Assembly (NCBI GenBank): GCA_963643985.1
Contig: CAVINP010000004.1
Coordinates: 1 to 51,991, forward strand
Direction of reading: 5' to 3'
Source: SFTH01 sp963643985
Lineage (GTDB): Bacteria > Bacillota > Clostridia > Christensenellales > Aristaeellaceae
Length of the DNA: 51,991 bases
Below, piece after piece: positions 16,255-26,300 of the stretch. Position 1 is the stretch's first letter. Each line of letters starts with the position of its first letter. The translations under genes were made by a program, and so were the position numbers. Under the pieces are notes generated by a model that saw only the letters and a program-made list of their open reading frames with translations, searched no databases and was not told the DNA's origin.

Positions 16255-16956
16255 CTATGCCTCCGTGACTGATTGAAGTTCAACGGCTGTTTGACGAAAC
16301 GCATCCAGCAAATGTTCCACGTCATAGAGCAAAACACTGCCGAATTTTGCACCCAGAAGTGTTTCAATACCTTCGCGGTAGGCGTCCAGCAGGTCGATGA
16401 TTTCGATCACAGTCTCGGGATTGTCCCGTCCCTCGGCCAGAGCACGGCAGGTTTCATCGTTGATATCATACGCCAGCATCAGTATAAGTTTTCCCGTCTT
16501 GCCGGGATTTCGGATAAAGAAACTCTCATCCGCCATACCCTCGCGCAGCACCGTATCCAGCATCGGCGTGAGCTCCTCTGTCATAAACCTGCGCATCTGA
16601 TCACGAAAATGCATATCGCCGTCTATGTAGCCCGTCTTGAGCACCATGGCTGCGTAGCGGGCATCGCTGTGATTGAATATGTTGATTGAGGTCAGGAGGC
16701 GATTGAGCTTCTGCACCGGCGTCAGCTTGCCCGGCAGCATTTCAGTGCGCATGCGCTCGATGTCCGCCGCGCTGCGCTTGCGGCAAATGGCCTCCAGGAG
16801 TGCATTCTTGGAATCGAAGTAATGATAAAAACCACCCTTGGATATCTCAAGCGCGTCCAGTATGTCCTGAATGGATGTCTCGTCAAAGCCCTTCTTGAAG
16901 AAGAGCTGTTCCGCAGTGTTCAGTATGGTATCCCTGCGCAGTTCACCTTTCTTCAT
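16255..16956 (-). CDS. TetR/AcrR-family transcriptional regulator
   Basis: 233 residues. The N-terminal helix-turn-helix (RDTILNTAEQLFFKKGFDET, then DILDALEISKGGFYHYFDSK) is a typical TetR DNA-binding domain; the remainder is a ligand-binding helical domain without recognisable ligand signature. The ATG at 16956 is preceded by GGAAGG. A perfect palindrome lies in its own promoter and the amidase gene follows by 4 nt, so autoregulation and control of the amidase are likely. Confidence 0.93.
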   Translation of the reverse strand: MKKGELRRDTILNTAEQLFFKKGFDETSIQDILDALEISKGGFYHYFDSKNALLEAICRKRSAADIERMRTEMLPGKLTPVQKLNRLLTSINIFNHSDARYAAMVLKTGYIDGDMHFRDQMRRFMTEELTPMLDTVLREGMADESFFIRNPGKTGKLILMLAYDINDETCRALAEGRDNPETVIEIIDLLDAYREGIETLLGAKFGSVLLYDVEHLLDAFRQTAVELQSVTEA

Positions 16957-17000
16957 GCCGGTACCGCCTTCCTTTCGTCTGTATGAATATCCCTGAATCC

Positions 17001-17030
17001 ATTATACCAATACAGACTGCAGTCTGTCAA
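17001..17030 (-). promoter_or_regulatory. tetR-amidase promoter overlapping a perfect operator palindrome
   Basis: Minus strand TTGACA (17030-17025), 18-nt spacer, TATAAT (17006-17001). The 16-bp palindrome ACAGACTGCAGTCTGT (17012-17027) covers half of the -35 box and most of the spacer, the position expected for a TetR-family repressor site. Confidence 0.85.
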
Positions 17031-18944
17031 TTATCTTTGATGATGTTTTTTAGACTCCGGTTTGTTTCTCTTGCCTTGCACGCGAGAGGATGCACGATCC
17101 TTGCCGCCCGATGCTTTCTGTTTCGAAGGTTTTCCATCCTTGTCCGCCTTTTCCCTGCGCAGGTACGGCGGTATCAGGCAATCGCGGCCAAAGCCGATCA
17201 GGTCTTCGCGGCCGGCCTTGTGCAGGGCTTCCAGCACAAGCGCATGGTTGCCGGGGATGTAATACTGCATCAGTGCACGCTGCATGGCCTTCTCGTGCGG
17301 ATTGCGGGCCACATAGACACTCTTCATGTCGCGCGGATCCAGCCCCGTGTAGAACATGGCGGTCGACATGGTACCGGGTGTCGGGTAAAAATCCTGCACC
17401 TGTTCGGGGCGAAGCCCGCTCTTCTTCAGGTACTGCGCCAGCATCACCGCATCCTGAATCGTGCTGCCGGGATGGCTGGACATGAAATACGGCACCAGAT
17501 ACTGATCCATGTGCGCATTTTCGTTGGCCTGACGGTAGCGCCTGACAAAGTCCTCAAATACGCTCGCTTCGGGCTTGCCCATATAGTAGAGCACATTGGG
17601 ACTGACATGTTCGGGGGCCACTTTCAGCTGTCCCGACACATGATGGCGCACCAGTTCATTGAGAAAGCCGGACGAACTGTCCTTGAGCAGATAGTCAAAG
17701 CGTATGCCCGAACGGATAAAGACCTTTTTCACATCGGGCAATGCCCTCATGGCCCGCAGCACCTCTATGTATTCCCTGTGATCGGCCTTCATGTTCGGGC
17801 AGGGATGCGGAAAGAGGCACTGCCGACGGGCGCAGGTACCGCTACGCAGCTGCTTGTCGCAGGCCGGCCGCGAGAAGTTCGCCGTGGGGCCGCCGACATC
17901 GTGTATGTAGCCCTTGTAGCCGGGAAGTTTGGCCAAAAGCTTTGCTTCACTGAGTATGGATTCCTTGCTGCGGCTGGTGACGATGCGTCCCTGATGGAAT
18001 GTCAGCGCACAGAAATTGCAGGCACCGAAACAGCCGCGCACGTGTGTTATGGAAAAGAGTACCTCGCTGAGTGCGGGTATGCCGCCCAGCTTGTCGTACA
18101 TCGGATGCCACCCACGTTGGTACGGCAGCGCATACACGCTGTCCATCTCCGCACGTGTCAGAGGCATGTCCGGCCTGTTTTGCAGAAGATAGCGTCTCCC
18201 GTGCTTTTGAGCCAGTGGTTTTCCGCGCACGGGATCCTGCTGGTCGTACTGAATTTTAAATGCCTCGGCGTAGGCGTGTTTGTCCTTGGCTACGACCTCT
18301 TGGGCAGGAATCTCGATAAAGCCCTCGGGCACTTCGGATGCCATCACGCAGGTCCCCGGGATGCGCATTTCAGAAAAAGGCTTACCGGATCTGATCCACT
18401 CCGCAACGCGCAATATGCTTCTTTCGCCCATACCGAACATGAGCACATCGGCGCAGCTGTCCACCAGCATGGAATTGCGCACACGATCGTCCCAGTAATC
18501 GTAGTGGGCAAAGCGGCGCAGCGAAGCCTCGACGCCGCCGATGGCGATGGGAATGGAGCCGTAGGCCTCACGTATACGGTTGGCATAGACCGCCGTAGCG
18601 CGATCCGGTCGCTTGCCCACCGCGCCGCCGGGCGAATACGCGTCCGTACTGCGCGGCTTCTTGGCCACCGTATAGCGGTTCACCATGGAATCAATCACGC
18701 CCGCCGTCACCAGAAAACCGAGCTTTGGCCGTCCGAAACGCTTGAAATCCTCGCAGGAATGCCAGTCCGGCTGAGGCAGCATGGCCACATGATAGCCCGC
18801 CGCCTCCAGCACGCGTGAAATGATGGCCAGACCGAAGGACGGGTGATCCACATAGGCATCGCCCGTGACGTACACAAAATCCGGCGTATCCCAGCCGCGT
18901 GCACGCATCTCGGCATATGTTACCGGCAAAAAGCGTTCAGCCAT
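17031..18944 (-). CDS. ygiQ: YgiQ-family radical SAM protein
   Basis: 637 residues. The family N-terminus AERFLPVTYAEMRARGWDTP, then DFVYVTGDAYVDHPSFG, precedes a radical SAM core with the cluster motif CFGACNFC (Cys305, Cys309, Cys312). The C-terminus is Lys/Ser/Arg-rich. The reaction is not established for this family as far as I know. The ATG at 18944 is preferred over 18950 because AGGAG is 7 nt away rather than 1. It overlaps the mfd end by 8 nt, so it belongs to the pth-mfd-ygiQ operon. Confidence 0.93.
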   Translation of the reverse strand: MAERFLPVTYAEMRARGWDTPDFVYVTGDAYVDHPSFGLAIISRVLEAAGYHVAMLPQPDWHSCEDFKRFGRPKLGFLVTAGVIDSMVNRYTVAKKPRSTDAYSPGGAVGKRPDRATAVYANRIREAYGSIPIAIGGVEASLRRFAHYDYWDDRVRNSMLVDSCADVLMFGMGERSILRVAEWIRSGKPFSEMRIPGTCVMASEVPEGFIEIPAQEVVAKDKHAYAEAFKIQYDQQDPVRGKPLAQKHGRRYLLQNRPDMPLTRAEMDSVYALPYQRGWHPMYDKLGGIPALSEVLFSITHVRGCFGACNFCALTFHQGRIVTSRSKESILSEAKLLAKLPGYKGYIHDVGGPTANFSRPACDKQLRSGTCARRQCLFPHPCPNMKADHREYIEVLRAMRALPDVKKVFIRSGIRFDYLLKDSSSGFLNELVRHHVSGQLKVAPEHVSPNVLYYMGKPEASVFEDFVRRYRQANENAHMDQYLVPYFMSSHPGSTIQDAVMLAQYLKKSGLRPEQVQDFYPTPGTMSTAMFYTGLDPRDMKSVYVARNPHEKAMQRALMQYYIPGNHALVLEALHKAGREDLIGFGRDCLIPPYLRREKADKDGKPSKQKASGGKDRASSRVQGKRNKPESKKHHQR

Positions 18945-21900
18945 TTGCATTCTCCTTTGTTTCTCCCGTTTCGTATTCACCGACCACGGTCTCCATCACG
19001 TCAACTGCACCCTTGAGCAGCGTCTCGGCGTCCTTGCCCCGCTTAAAATAGACCAAAGTCGGCGGATTGCCACCCTGCATGCGCAGACATTCCGGTTGCT
19101 TGCGGATCGCAAGCAGCACACGCATGAGATCGATGTTGGCTGAGATAGAAAAGCGCATCCACAGTTCATCGCCCTTGACGCTGACATAGTCCACGCCGAT
19201 CTTTGAACACAGGGCCTTCAGGCTTGCGATTTCGACCAGATTCATCACCGGACGCTTCGGATCGCCGAAACGATCGATCAGCTCTTCGATCAGATCCTCA
19301 CGCGAGTCGCGGTCGTGTATCGAGGCAATCTTTTTGTACATTTCAACGCGCAGCAGATCGTCCTGCACATATTCGCCGGGCAGATAGGCATCTACCTTCA
19401 CATCCACGCGCGTCTCGATATCGCCCAGCGATGCATCGCCGCGCATTTCGCGCACGGTATCCTCGATCATCTTGACATAGAGGTCATAGCCAACGGAGGC
19501 CATAAAGCCGCTCTGCTCACTGCCCAGCAGATTGCCTGCGCCGCGGATTTCCAGATCGCGCATGGCCACGCGGAAGCCCGCGCCGAACTCGGTAAACTCG
19601 CGTATGGCGTTGAGGCGCTTGTCCGCGGATTCGCTGAGCACCTTGTTGGGGCTGACCGTCAGATAGGCATAGGCCAGACGATTGCTGCGGCCCACGCGCC
19701 CGCGCAGCTGGTAGAGCTGAGACAGGCCGAACTGGTCTGCATTGCAGACGATCAGTGTGTTTGCCCGCTGCACATCCAGACCGGCCTCTATGATCGTGGT
19801 GCACAGCAGCACGTCAAACTTGCCGTCATAGAAGTCAAGCATCACGTCCTCCAGGGCGTGCTCCCGCATTTGGCCGTGACCCACGGCAATGCGTGCCTCC
19901 GGTACGAGCCGCTTCAGGCGCGTATACATCACTTCAATGGTTTGCACGCGGTTGTAGAGCACATAGACCTGTCCGCCGCGCGAAAGCTCTCGCAGTATGG
20001 CATCACGCACCAGCCCGTCGGAGTATTCCACTACATAGGTCTGCACCGGATAGCGCTCCTCGGGCGGCGACTGCAGCAGGCTCATATCGCGTATGCCCAC
20101 CATGGACATGTGCAGTGTGCGCGGGATCGGTGTGGCCGTCAATGTGAGCACGTCGATATTTTTCTTGAGCTTTTTGATGGCTTCCTTGTGGGCCACGCCG
20201 AAGCGCTGCTCCTCGTCCACCACCAGCAGCCCGAGATCCTTGAATTCCACATCCTTGGCGAGCAGGCGGTGCGTGCCCACGACCACATCGATCGAGCCTT
20301 CTTTCAGACGCCGCAGTATGTCCTTCTGCTCGGCAGCCGTCTTGAAACGGCTGAGCACCTCGACGTGTACGGGAAAACCGCTGAAGCGGTTGAGCATGGT
20401 GGCATAGTGCTGCTGTACCAGTATGGTGGTCGGTGCCAGCATGGCAGCCTGTTTGCCGCCCATCACGGCCTTGAAGATGGCACGAAGAGCCACCTCCGTC
20501 TTGCCGTAGCCGACATCGCCGCAGAGCAGCCGATCCATTGGACGCGGTTTCTCCATGTCCCGCTTGATCTCCTCGATGGCTGCCAGCTGATCCGGCGTCT
20601 CCTCAAAGGGGAAATTATCTTCAAACTCGTGCTGCCACGGCGTATCCGGATCGAAGGCGTGGCCGGGAGCCGCCTCGCGCTGAGCGTAGAGCTTGAGAAG
20701 ATCGCCTGCAATGTCCTGAATCGACTGGCGAACCTTGGCCTTCTGTCGCTGCCACTCACCGCCGGAAAGTTTGTTCAGCCGAGGTGCTTCGCCCTCGGAG
20801 CCGATGTATTTTTGTACGCGATCCAGCTGATCCGTCGGCACGTAGAGCTTGTCCGCGCCCTGATAGCGGATATGCAGAAAATCACGATAAGTGCCGTCGC
20901 TTGAGAGACGCACCACGCCCATGAACTGACCCACGCCGTGGTTTTCGTGAACCACGTAGTCGCCGACCTTGAGATCCGTAAATGCTGCGATTTTCTCGCC
21001 GTTTCGAATACGGCTGCGCTTCTTTTGCCTGCTGACACCGTATATGTCCGATTCCGAAACAAGTGCAAAGCGAACCTCCGGATAGATAAAGCCGCGATTG
21101 AGGGCCAGCGGCAGTATCAGCGGCCTGCCGGCGGGAATTTCGTCCGGAATCCCGTCCGGAAAATCCGCCGCACAGCCCAGGTTCTCCAGCGCACCCAGCA
21201 GACGTTCACTGCGAGCCTTGCCTCCCGCCATGAGTACAATCTGCCAGTCGTCTGCGCTCCATTTGTCTATGTCCAGCTTCAGCTCCTGTATATTGGACTG
21301 ATACGCTGCGGCATTGCGGCACTCAATCTGCACAAGTTCCTGCGGTTTGAAATCGGGATCCGTGCGCATGAACGGGTTGGCAATGACCATACTCCGCCCG
21401 TCCATGCGGGCCAGCAGTTCATCATAGGTCAGAAGAAGCTTGCCCTGCAGCCCCAACGCATCGCCGTGCTCCAGTGCGGAGGTGAACATCTCCTTGAATT
21501 CGAGATAATGATTCTCGGCACGCTCACGCAGGCGCTCGGGCTGATCGAGCACCAGTATCGGGTCGTCAAAATAGTCGAGCAGCGTTGCATTAAAGTCCAT
21601 GAAAACCGGAAGAATGCGGTCCGCGCCGTCAAAGCTGCGACCGGTTTCCAGTGCGTCGATGACCTGTGCAAAGCCACGGTCCCGCCGCGGAGGTGCTGCG
21701 GGCGTTTCGTCCGTCTTCTCCTCCTCAGCCGCCTTCAGAAACTCTTCAAACGGCATCAGCCCGAATTCGCTTTCGAGCTTGCGCTGACGCAGGCTGTGAT
21801 CGCCGCGCTGCTCACGCTTATCCAGTTCGTAGCGCAGCCGTGCCGCAACCGCACGTGCTTCGTCCCGATTGGGCAGAAATTCGCTCGCAGGGAAAATACA

Positions 21901-22578
21901 TGCGTTGTCCCTGGGCGATATGGATCTCTGCGTCATAACATCGAAGGAACGTATGGAGTCAATTTCATCATCGAAAAACTCGATGCGCAGGGCGTTCGCA
22001 CCGCCCACCGGGTAGATGTCCACCAGACCGCCGCGCATGGCACATTGGCCGCGGGCCTCCACCAGCTGAACGCGCTCGTAACCCGCCTCGATCAGCTTTG
22101 CCATCAGGTCTGACGGCTCCATACGGTCCGACACGCCAAAACGTATGATCTTGTCTGCAAAGCGCTCGGACGGCGCCATGCGGTTCATGGCAGCATCAAC
22201 GGCAGCGACCAGCACGCGGGTATTCCCCGTGGCACAATGTCCCAGCACATCGATGCGGCGCATGGCCAGATCGCGGCTCGAGGCCGTCGATTTCACAAAC
22301 GATATGTCCCGTGACGGAAGGAAGCGTGCGCCGCCGTCCAGGAGCACGTTCAGATCGTCGGCCATGCGCATGGCCAGCGCCTCGTTGGCCGCCAGCACGA
22401 TCATCGCTCTCTTTGTCCCGCGGACAAGCCCCGCCAGCACGTGCGCCCGCTGAGAATCGTCCGGACCGTAAAGAGCGCAGAGCTTGCCCGTATTCACCGC
22501 TGTGAGCAGTCTGTTAAAGCTGTCCAGACGTTTCAGCGGTTCAAAGAGAACGTTCATGCGATCCTCAGATTGACTCAT
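18937..22578 (-). CDS. mfd: transcription-repair coupling factor
   Basis: Mfd removes stalled RNA polymerase at lesions and recruits UvrA. 1213 residues, full length: UvrB-like N-terminal region with RGGLVDIYPVGG, the RNA-polymerase-interacting module near residue 530 (LKVGDYVVHENHGVGQF), and the RecG-like translocase with Walker A GDVGYGKTEVALRA near 680, DEEQ box near 785 and motif VI QLRGRVGRS. The C-terminal TRCF domain is present. The first ATG is used; an internal ATG at 22557 is possible. Co-operonic with pth, a common arrangement in Bacillota. Confidence 0.97.
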   Translation of the reverse strand: MSQSEDRMNVLFEPLKRLDSFNRLLTAVNTGKLCALYGPDDSQRAHVLAGLVRGTKRAMIVLAANEALAMRMADDLNVLLDGGARFLPSRDISFVKSTASSRDLAMRRIDVLGHCATGNTRVLVAAVDAAMNRMAPSERFADKIIRFGVSDRMEPSDLMAKLIEAGYERVQLVEARGQCAMRGGLVDIYPVGGANALRIEFFDDEIDSIRSFDVMTQRSISPRDNACIFPASEFLPNRDEARAVAARLRYELDKREQRGDHSLRQRKLESEFGLMPFEEFLKAAEEEKTDETPAAPPRRDRGFAQVIDALETGRSFDGADRILPVFMDFNATLLDYFDDPILVLDQPERLRERAENHYLEFKEMFTSALEHGDALGLQGKLLLTYDELLARMDGRSMVIANPFMRTDPDFKPQELVQIECRNAAAYQSNIQELKLDIDKWSADDWQIVLMAGGKARSERLLGALENLGCAADFPDGIPDEIPAGRPLILPLALNRGFIYPEVRFALVSESDIYGVSRQKKRSRIRNGEKIAAFTDLKVGDYVVHENHGVGQFMGVVRLSSDGTYRDFLHIRYQGADKLYVPTDQLDRVQKYIGSEGEAPRLNKLSGGEWQRQKAKVRQSIQDIAGDLLKLYAQREAAPGHAFDPDTPWQHEFEDNFPFEETPDQLAAIEEIKRDMEKPRPMDRLLCGDVGYGKTEVALRAIFKAVMGGKQAAMLAPTTILVQQHYATMLNRFSGFPVHVEVLSRFKTAAEQKDILRRLKEGSIDVVVGTHRLLAKDVEFKDLGLLVVDEEQRFGVAHKEAIKKLKKNIDVLTLTATPIPRTLHMSMVGIRDMSLLQSPPEERYPVQTYVVEYSDGLVRDAILRELSRGGQVYVLYNRVQTIEVMYTRLKRLVPEARIAVGHGQMREHALEDVMLDFYDGKFDVLLCTTIIEAGLDVQRANTLIVCNADQFGLSQLYQLRGRVGRSNRLAYAYLTVSPNKVLSESADKRLNAIREFTEFGAGFRVAMRDLEIRGAGNLLGSEQSGFMASVGYDLYVKMIEDTVREMRGDASLGDIETRVDVKVDAYLPGEYVQDDLLRVEMYKKIASIHDRDSREDLIEELIDRFGDPKRPVMNLVEIASLKALCSKIGVDYVSVKGDELWMRFSISANIDLMRVLLAIRKQPECLRMQGGNPPTLVYFKRGKDAETLLKGAVDVMETVVGEYETGETKENANG

Positions 22579-22603
22579 ACTTCCCCCGATTATCTTGTTT
22601 TAT

Positions 22604-22633
22604 CCGTTGAGTTTTTATCCGTTGAGTTTGCTC
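22604..22633. repeat. 15-bp tandem duplication at the pth stop codon
   Basis: On the minus strand the unit AAACTCAACGGATAA, which encodes the last residues and stop of pth, is immediately repeated once. The second copy is downstream of the stop, so the protein is unaffected. A small slippage or duplication event. Confidence 0.7.
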
Positions 22634-23187
22634 ATCAGCTGACGTGCCGGTTCCACGCCCTTCTCGACCCACTCCGCAATCACGTCGGCCGCATGCATGT
22701 AGGCATCGAACATGATTTTGCGCGTCTCGTCCGTGCGGTAGGTGCTCAGTACCCAGTCTTTCATGTCCCAGCCCTCGTCCGGCCGACCGATGCCCACGCG
22801 TATGCGCGGAAAATTGTCCCGCCCCATCAGGTAGATGATGTTGCGCATTCCGTTGTGCGTGCCTGCGCTGCCGGACGGGCGAAAGCGTATGCGGCCCTCG
22901 GGCAGGTCCACGTCATCGTAGGCCACGATGATATGATCCTCCTCGGGCTTGTACCAGTTCAGAAGTTGCACCACGGATTCACCGCTGAGATTCATGAATG
23001 TCTGCGGCTGCGCCAGCACCACGCGCTGACCGCGTATCAGGCCCTCGCCCACCACGGCCTTGCAGCGAAGCTTCAGCAGGGGTATATCATATTTCTGAGA
23101 CAGTATTTCAACGACGTCAAAGCCCACGTTGTGACGCGTATGCTCGTATTTCTTGCCCGGATTCCCGAGCCCCACGATAATATACAT
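22615..23187 (-). CDS. pth: peptidyl-tRNA hydrolase
   Basis: Pth releases peptides from stalled peptidyl-tRNA. 190 residues from the ATG at 23187 (GGAGG 9 nt upstream): MYIIVGLGNPGKKYEHTRHN includes the catalytic His, followed by QPQTFMNLSGESV and DDVDLPEGRIRFRPSGSAGTHNG, all diagnostic. Length is typical. First gene of the pth-mfd-ygiQ operon with a consensus promoter upstream. Confidence 0.98.
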   Translation of the reverse strand: MYIIVGLGNPGKKYEHTRHNVGFDVVEILSQKYDIPLLKLRCKAVVGEGLIRGQRVVLAQPQTFMNLSGESVVQLLNWYKPEEDHIIVAYDDVDLPEGRIRFRPSGSAGTHNGMRNIIYLMGRDNFPRIRVGIGRPDEGWDMKDWVLSTYRTDETRKIMFDAYMHAADVIAEWVEKGVEPARQLMSKLNG

Positions 23188-23217
23188 CGGCTCTATCCTC
23201 CACATTCGAATCATTTC

Positions 23218-23247
23218 ATTATATGAACGATTCGGCAGCATTGTCAA
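23218..23247 (-). promoter_or_regulatory. sigma-A promoter of pth-mfd-ygiQ
   Basis: Minus strand TTGACA (23247-23242), 18-nt spacer, TATAAT (23223-23218), 30 nt upstream of the pth start codon. Confidence 0.88.
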
Positions 23248-23356
23248 GCCAATTCGCATAAAATATCCGCCCAATCCAAATTTCTTTCTTTATATTGCAA
23301 CCTTTTGCTCTGTCCGTGCGTCAAAGGAGCATAGGCTAATGATGGGAGGAAATCAT

Positions 23357-26300
23357 ATGAAGAAAATATGTCTGCTACTGATACTGATCCTCGCCCTCGC
23401 CTGCGTGCCCGCATTGGCCGCAAGCGCCGACGGACGGGGCGACATGGTAACACGCAACGGTGAACTGTCCGCCTTTGTAGACGGAAACGGTTATATTTAC
23501 GTTTCCGGCTTGAACCAGCCTGTCAACACGACCAAGGCCTCCGGCATCGTCTCCGTTGATGCCTACCGCATACTGTTCTTCTCTCAGGACAACAACGGTA
23601 CGCGCAATCTGATCAGCCTGAGTCTGAGCGGTTTTGAAGAGACCGTTGTGACGGGCGATGCCTATGCGGCCTGCTGCTACGAGGACACGGTCTACTACAT
23701 CTCCGATGCCGCCCGCACGAACCTGAACAGCTACAGCCTCGATGACGGTACGTCTTCGACGGTCTACACCGCCGGTGAGGCTCTCGAGCGCGTATACGCG
23801 AGCACCGACGGCGTGGTCTGCACGCTGCAGGACAATGCCGCAGCCTACATCTCCGATGCCACCGGCGCCAACTTCTCGCCTTACGGCGGCGATGTGGCTC
23901 AGAGCATTGACACCTACGATGACTTTGAAGTCTACCTCAGTGAGACGGGCAGCCTGTACATGCAAAAGTACAGTTCCTTCTCCGCCACGCAGGTCGACTC
24001 GAGCGTGCTGGACTGGGCCGTGATCAACGACACGATCTACTACCTCAGCGGCATGGAAGATGCCATGACGCTCAAGAGCTTTGATGTGGACAATCTGCTC
24101 TGGAGCACCGTTGCTCAGCCCGCGAACCTGTATCCGCAGCTCACGGCCAGCAACGGTAAACTCTTTGTACTGACAAAGAACAACCAGATCTGCACCGTGA
24201 ACACTTCTGACGGCAGCCTTCAGAACTTTGCCTCCCTGCCCACGCTGGACAGCTATGCCACCAGCAGTGGAAAGGATCTCGAAAGCTACCGGATCGAGGC
24301 CGTCAGCGGTCAGCTGAACATATACGGTGTGGTCAGCCGGACGGATGTGCTGCCCACGTTTACCTTCGTGGAATCCACCTCCCAGTATGTGGCGGACACC
24401 TCCACGGAAATGATTCTGCTCAGCGCCTACAAGATTCAGGACGAAGAGACGGTTTCGGATCTCCTCGTGCCCGCGGAGCAGTATTCCACGCTGCGTCGCG
24501 GCAGCCGCGGCGATGCGGTTTCCGCAATCCAGCAGCCCCTGTACGATCTGGGCTACTATGATTACAAGATTGACGGCATCTACGGCTGGCGCACCGAGCG
24601 TGCCGTGAAGCTGGCTCAGGCCGAACTGGGCTACAGCGTAACCGGTGTGGCCACCGAGGCTCTGCAGCGCGACATTCTTGAGGGCAAGCTCCCCGAGTAC
24701 GATCCTTATAAGACGCTCACCTTCGGCGATCGCGGCCTGCGCGTGACCGAAATGCAGCAGCGTCTGCGCGAGCTTGGCTACCTTGCGGACGATGCCGATT
24801 CGATCTACGGTGTGCGCACCGAAGCAGCCGTGGAGCTGTTCCAGTCCGAAAACGGTCTGAAGGCGACCGGCGTGGCCGACTCCAAGACCCTGCGCAAACT
24901 CTACTCCGACTCCGCAAACAGCTGCTCGAGCTATATCGACCTCAGAAAGGGCGATTCCGGCTACCGCGTGCGTGAGCTGAACAGGCGTCTGAAAGCCCTG
25001 TACTACCTCGAGGGTGAGGTTGGCAGCACATACAACAGCAGAACGGTTGCCGCTGTCCGTCGCTTCCAGGAAGAGGTCGGTCTCAAGCAGACCGGCGTGG
25101 CCACCTCGGCTGTGCAGAAGAAGCTCTTCTCCCGCAACGCACCCGAGTACAGCGGCTACATCACCCTGCAGCGCGGCGATGACAATGATCGCGTGGCCGA
25201 GATGCAGCAGCGGCTGGAGGATCTGGGCTATCCCATCGAGCGTACGGACGGCTACTTCGACCGTCAGACCAAGCAGATGGTGCGCACCTTCCAGTCTCTG
25301 GCCGGCCTGAAGGCGACCGGCGTGGCCGACCCCGATACCCTTGAGGTGCTCTACAGTTCTGCCGCGCCCGAGTACTACGTGCCCGAGGAGATCGGCGATC
25401 CCGTGATCGAACTGAGCGACTACACACGCTTCAAGGACAACACCTACGAAATCAGCGACAGCGATGCAGTCGACGGCAGCATCAAGGTTTCCTGGTACGC
25501 CGACGGCGCAGTCGAAAGCTACGACATACATATTTACGACGACGAAGGCACGGACTATGTTGACAACGAGTACACCACGCTGACCACCGTCTCCGTTCCG
25601 CTGCTCAAGCTCGACCCCGATCGCCGCTACACCATCGCTGTGACCGCACATGCCGAAGACGGCAATGTGGACGATACCTACACCGAGGTTGACTTCATCC
25701 GCAAGAATGACTCCGAGCCTGATCCGGAAGAAATCGGCACCATCACGGGCCTGAGTGTCTACCCCACCAACGATGACAGCGAAGTCGTCAACATCGAAGG
25801 CGTGTACACCATCTCCGGGGATCCGTTGACCTTCGGCTGGTCTGCGAGCGGCAGTGTGCAAGGCTACAAGTATTATGTCTTTGACGATGAGGACAACGTG
25901 CTGACCGAGAACGAGGATGTGGATGACGCCACGGAACTGAGCCTGAATCTCAAGGGTCTGAGCAGCAATACGGTCTACACGCTGACCGTAACCGCCGTGC
26001 CGACCAACGGGTCGCTCGATGACGATGAGTATACCGTGACCGAAAACATCCGCTTCCGCGTCATGACGCAGGAAGATGAAGAGATTGTCGCTGAAAATGA
26101 GGCCGAAGAAGAAGCGGAAGTGATCGACGATACCGAAACGGCCGAGGAGATCACAGACGCAACCGAAGCAACCGAAACTGAATCAACAGAGGAGATCACA
26201 ACCGACGAAGGTGATACGACCGATGAAATGACCCATAAGACGGAGGAAATCGGCGGAAACACCGAAGAAACCGAAACCGCCGAAGAGACGGAGGATGAGC

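Noticed and set aside
16983..18818. A long open frame antisense to ygiQ.
   Set aside because: No family features, overlaps the tetR operator, and ygiQ is complete on the minus strand.
23357..23420. A lipoprotein signal (LALAC) in the large surface protein.
   Set aside because: Position -3 before the Cys is Ala rather than Leu/Val/Ile and a good signal peptidase I site (ALA-A) follows, so an ordinary signal peptide is preferred.
23375..25861. A long open frame antisense to the modular surface protein gene.
   Set aside because: It is a shadow of the GC-rich codon pattern on the other strand; no ribosome binding site or homology, and the plus strand encodes clear domains.
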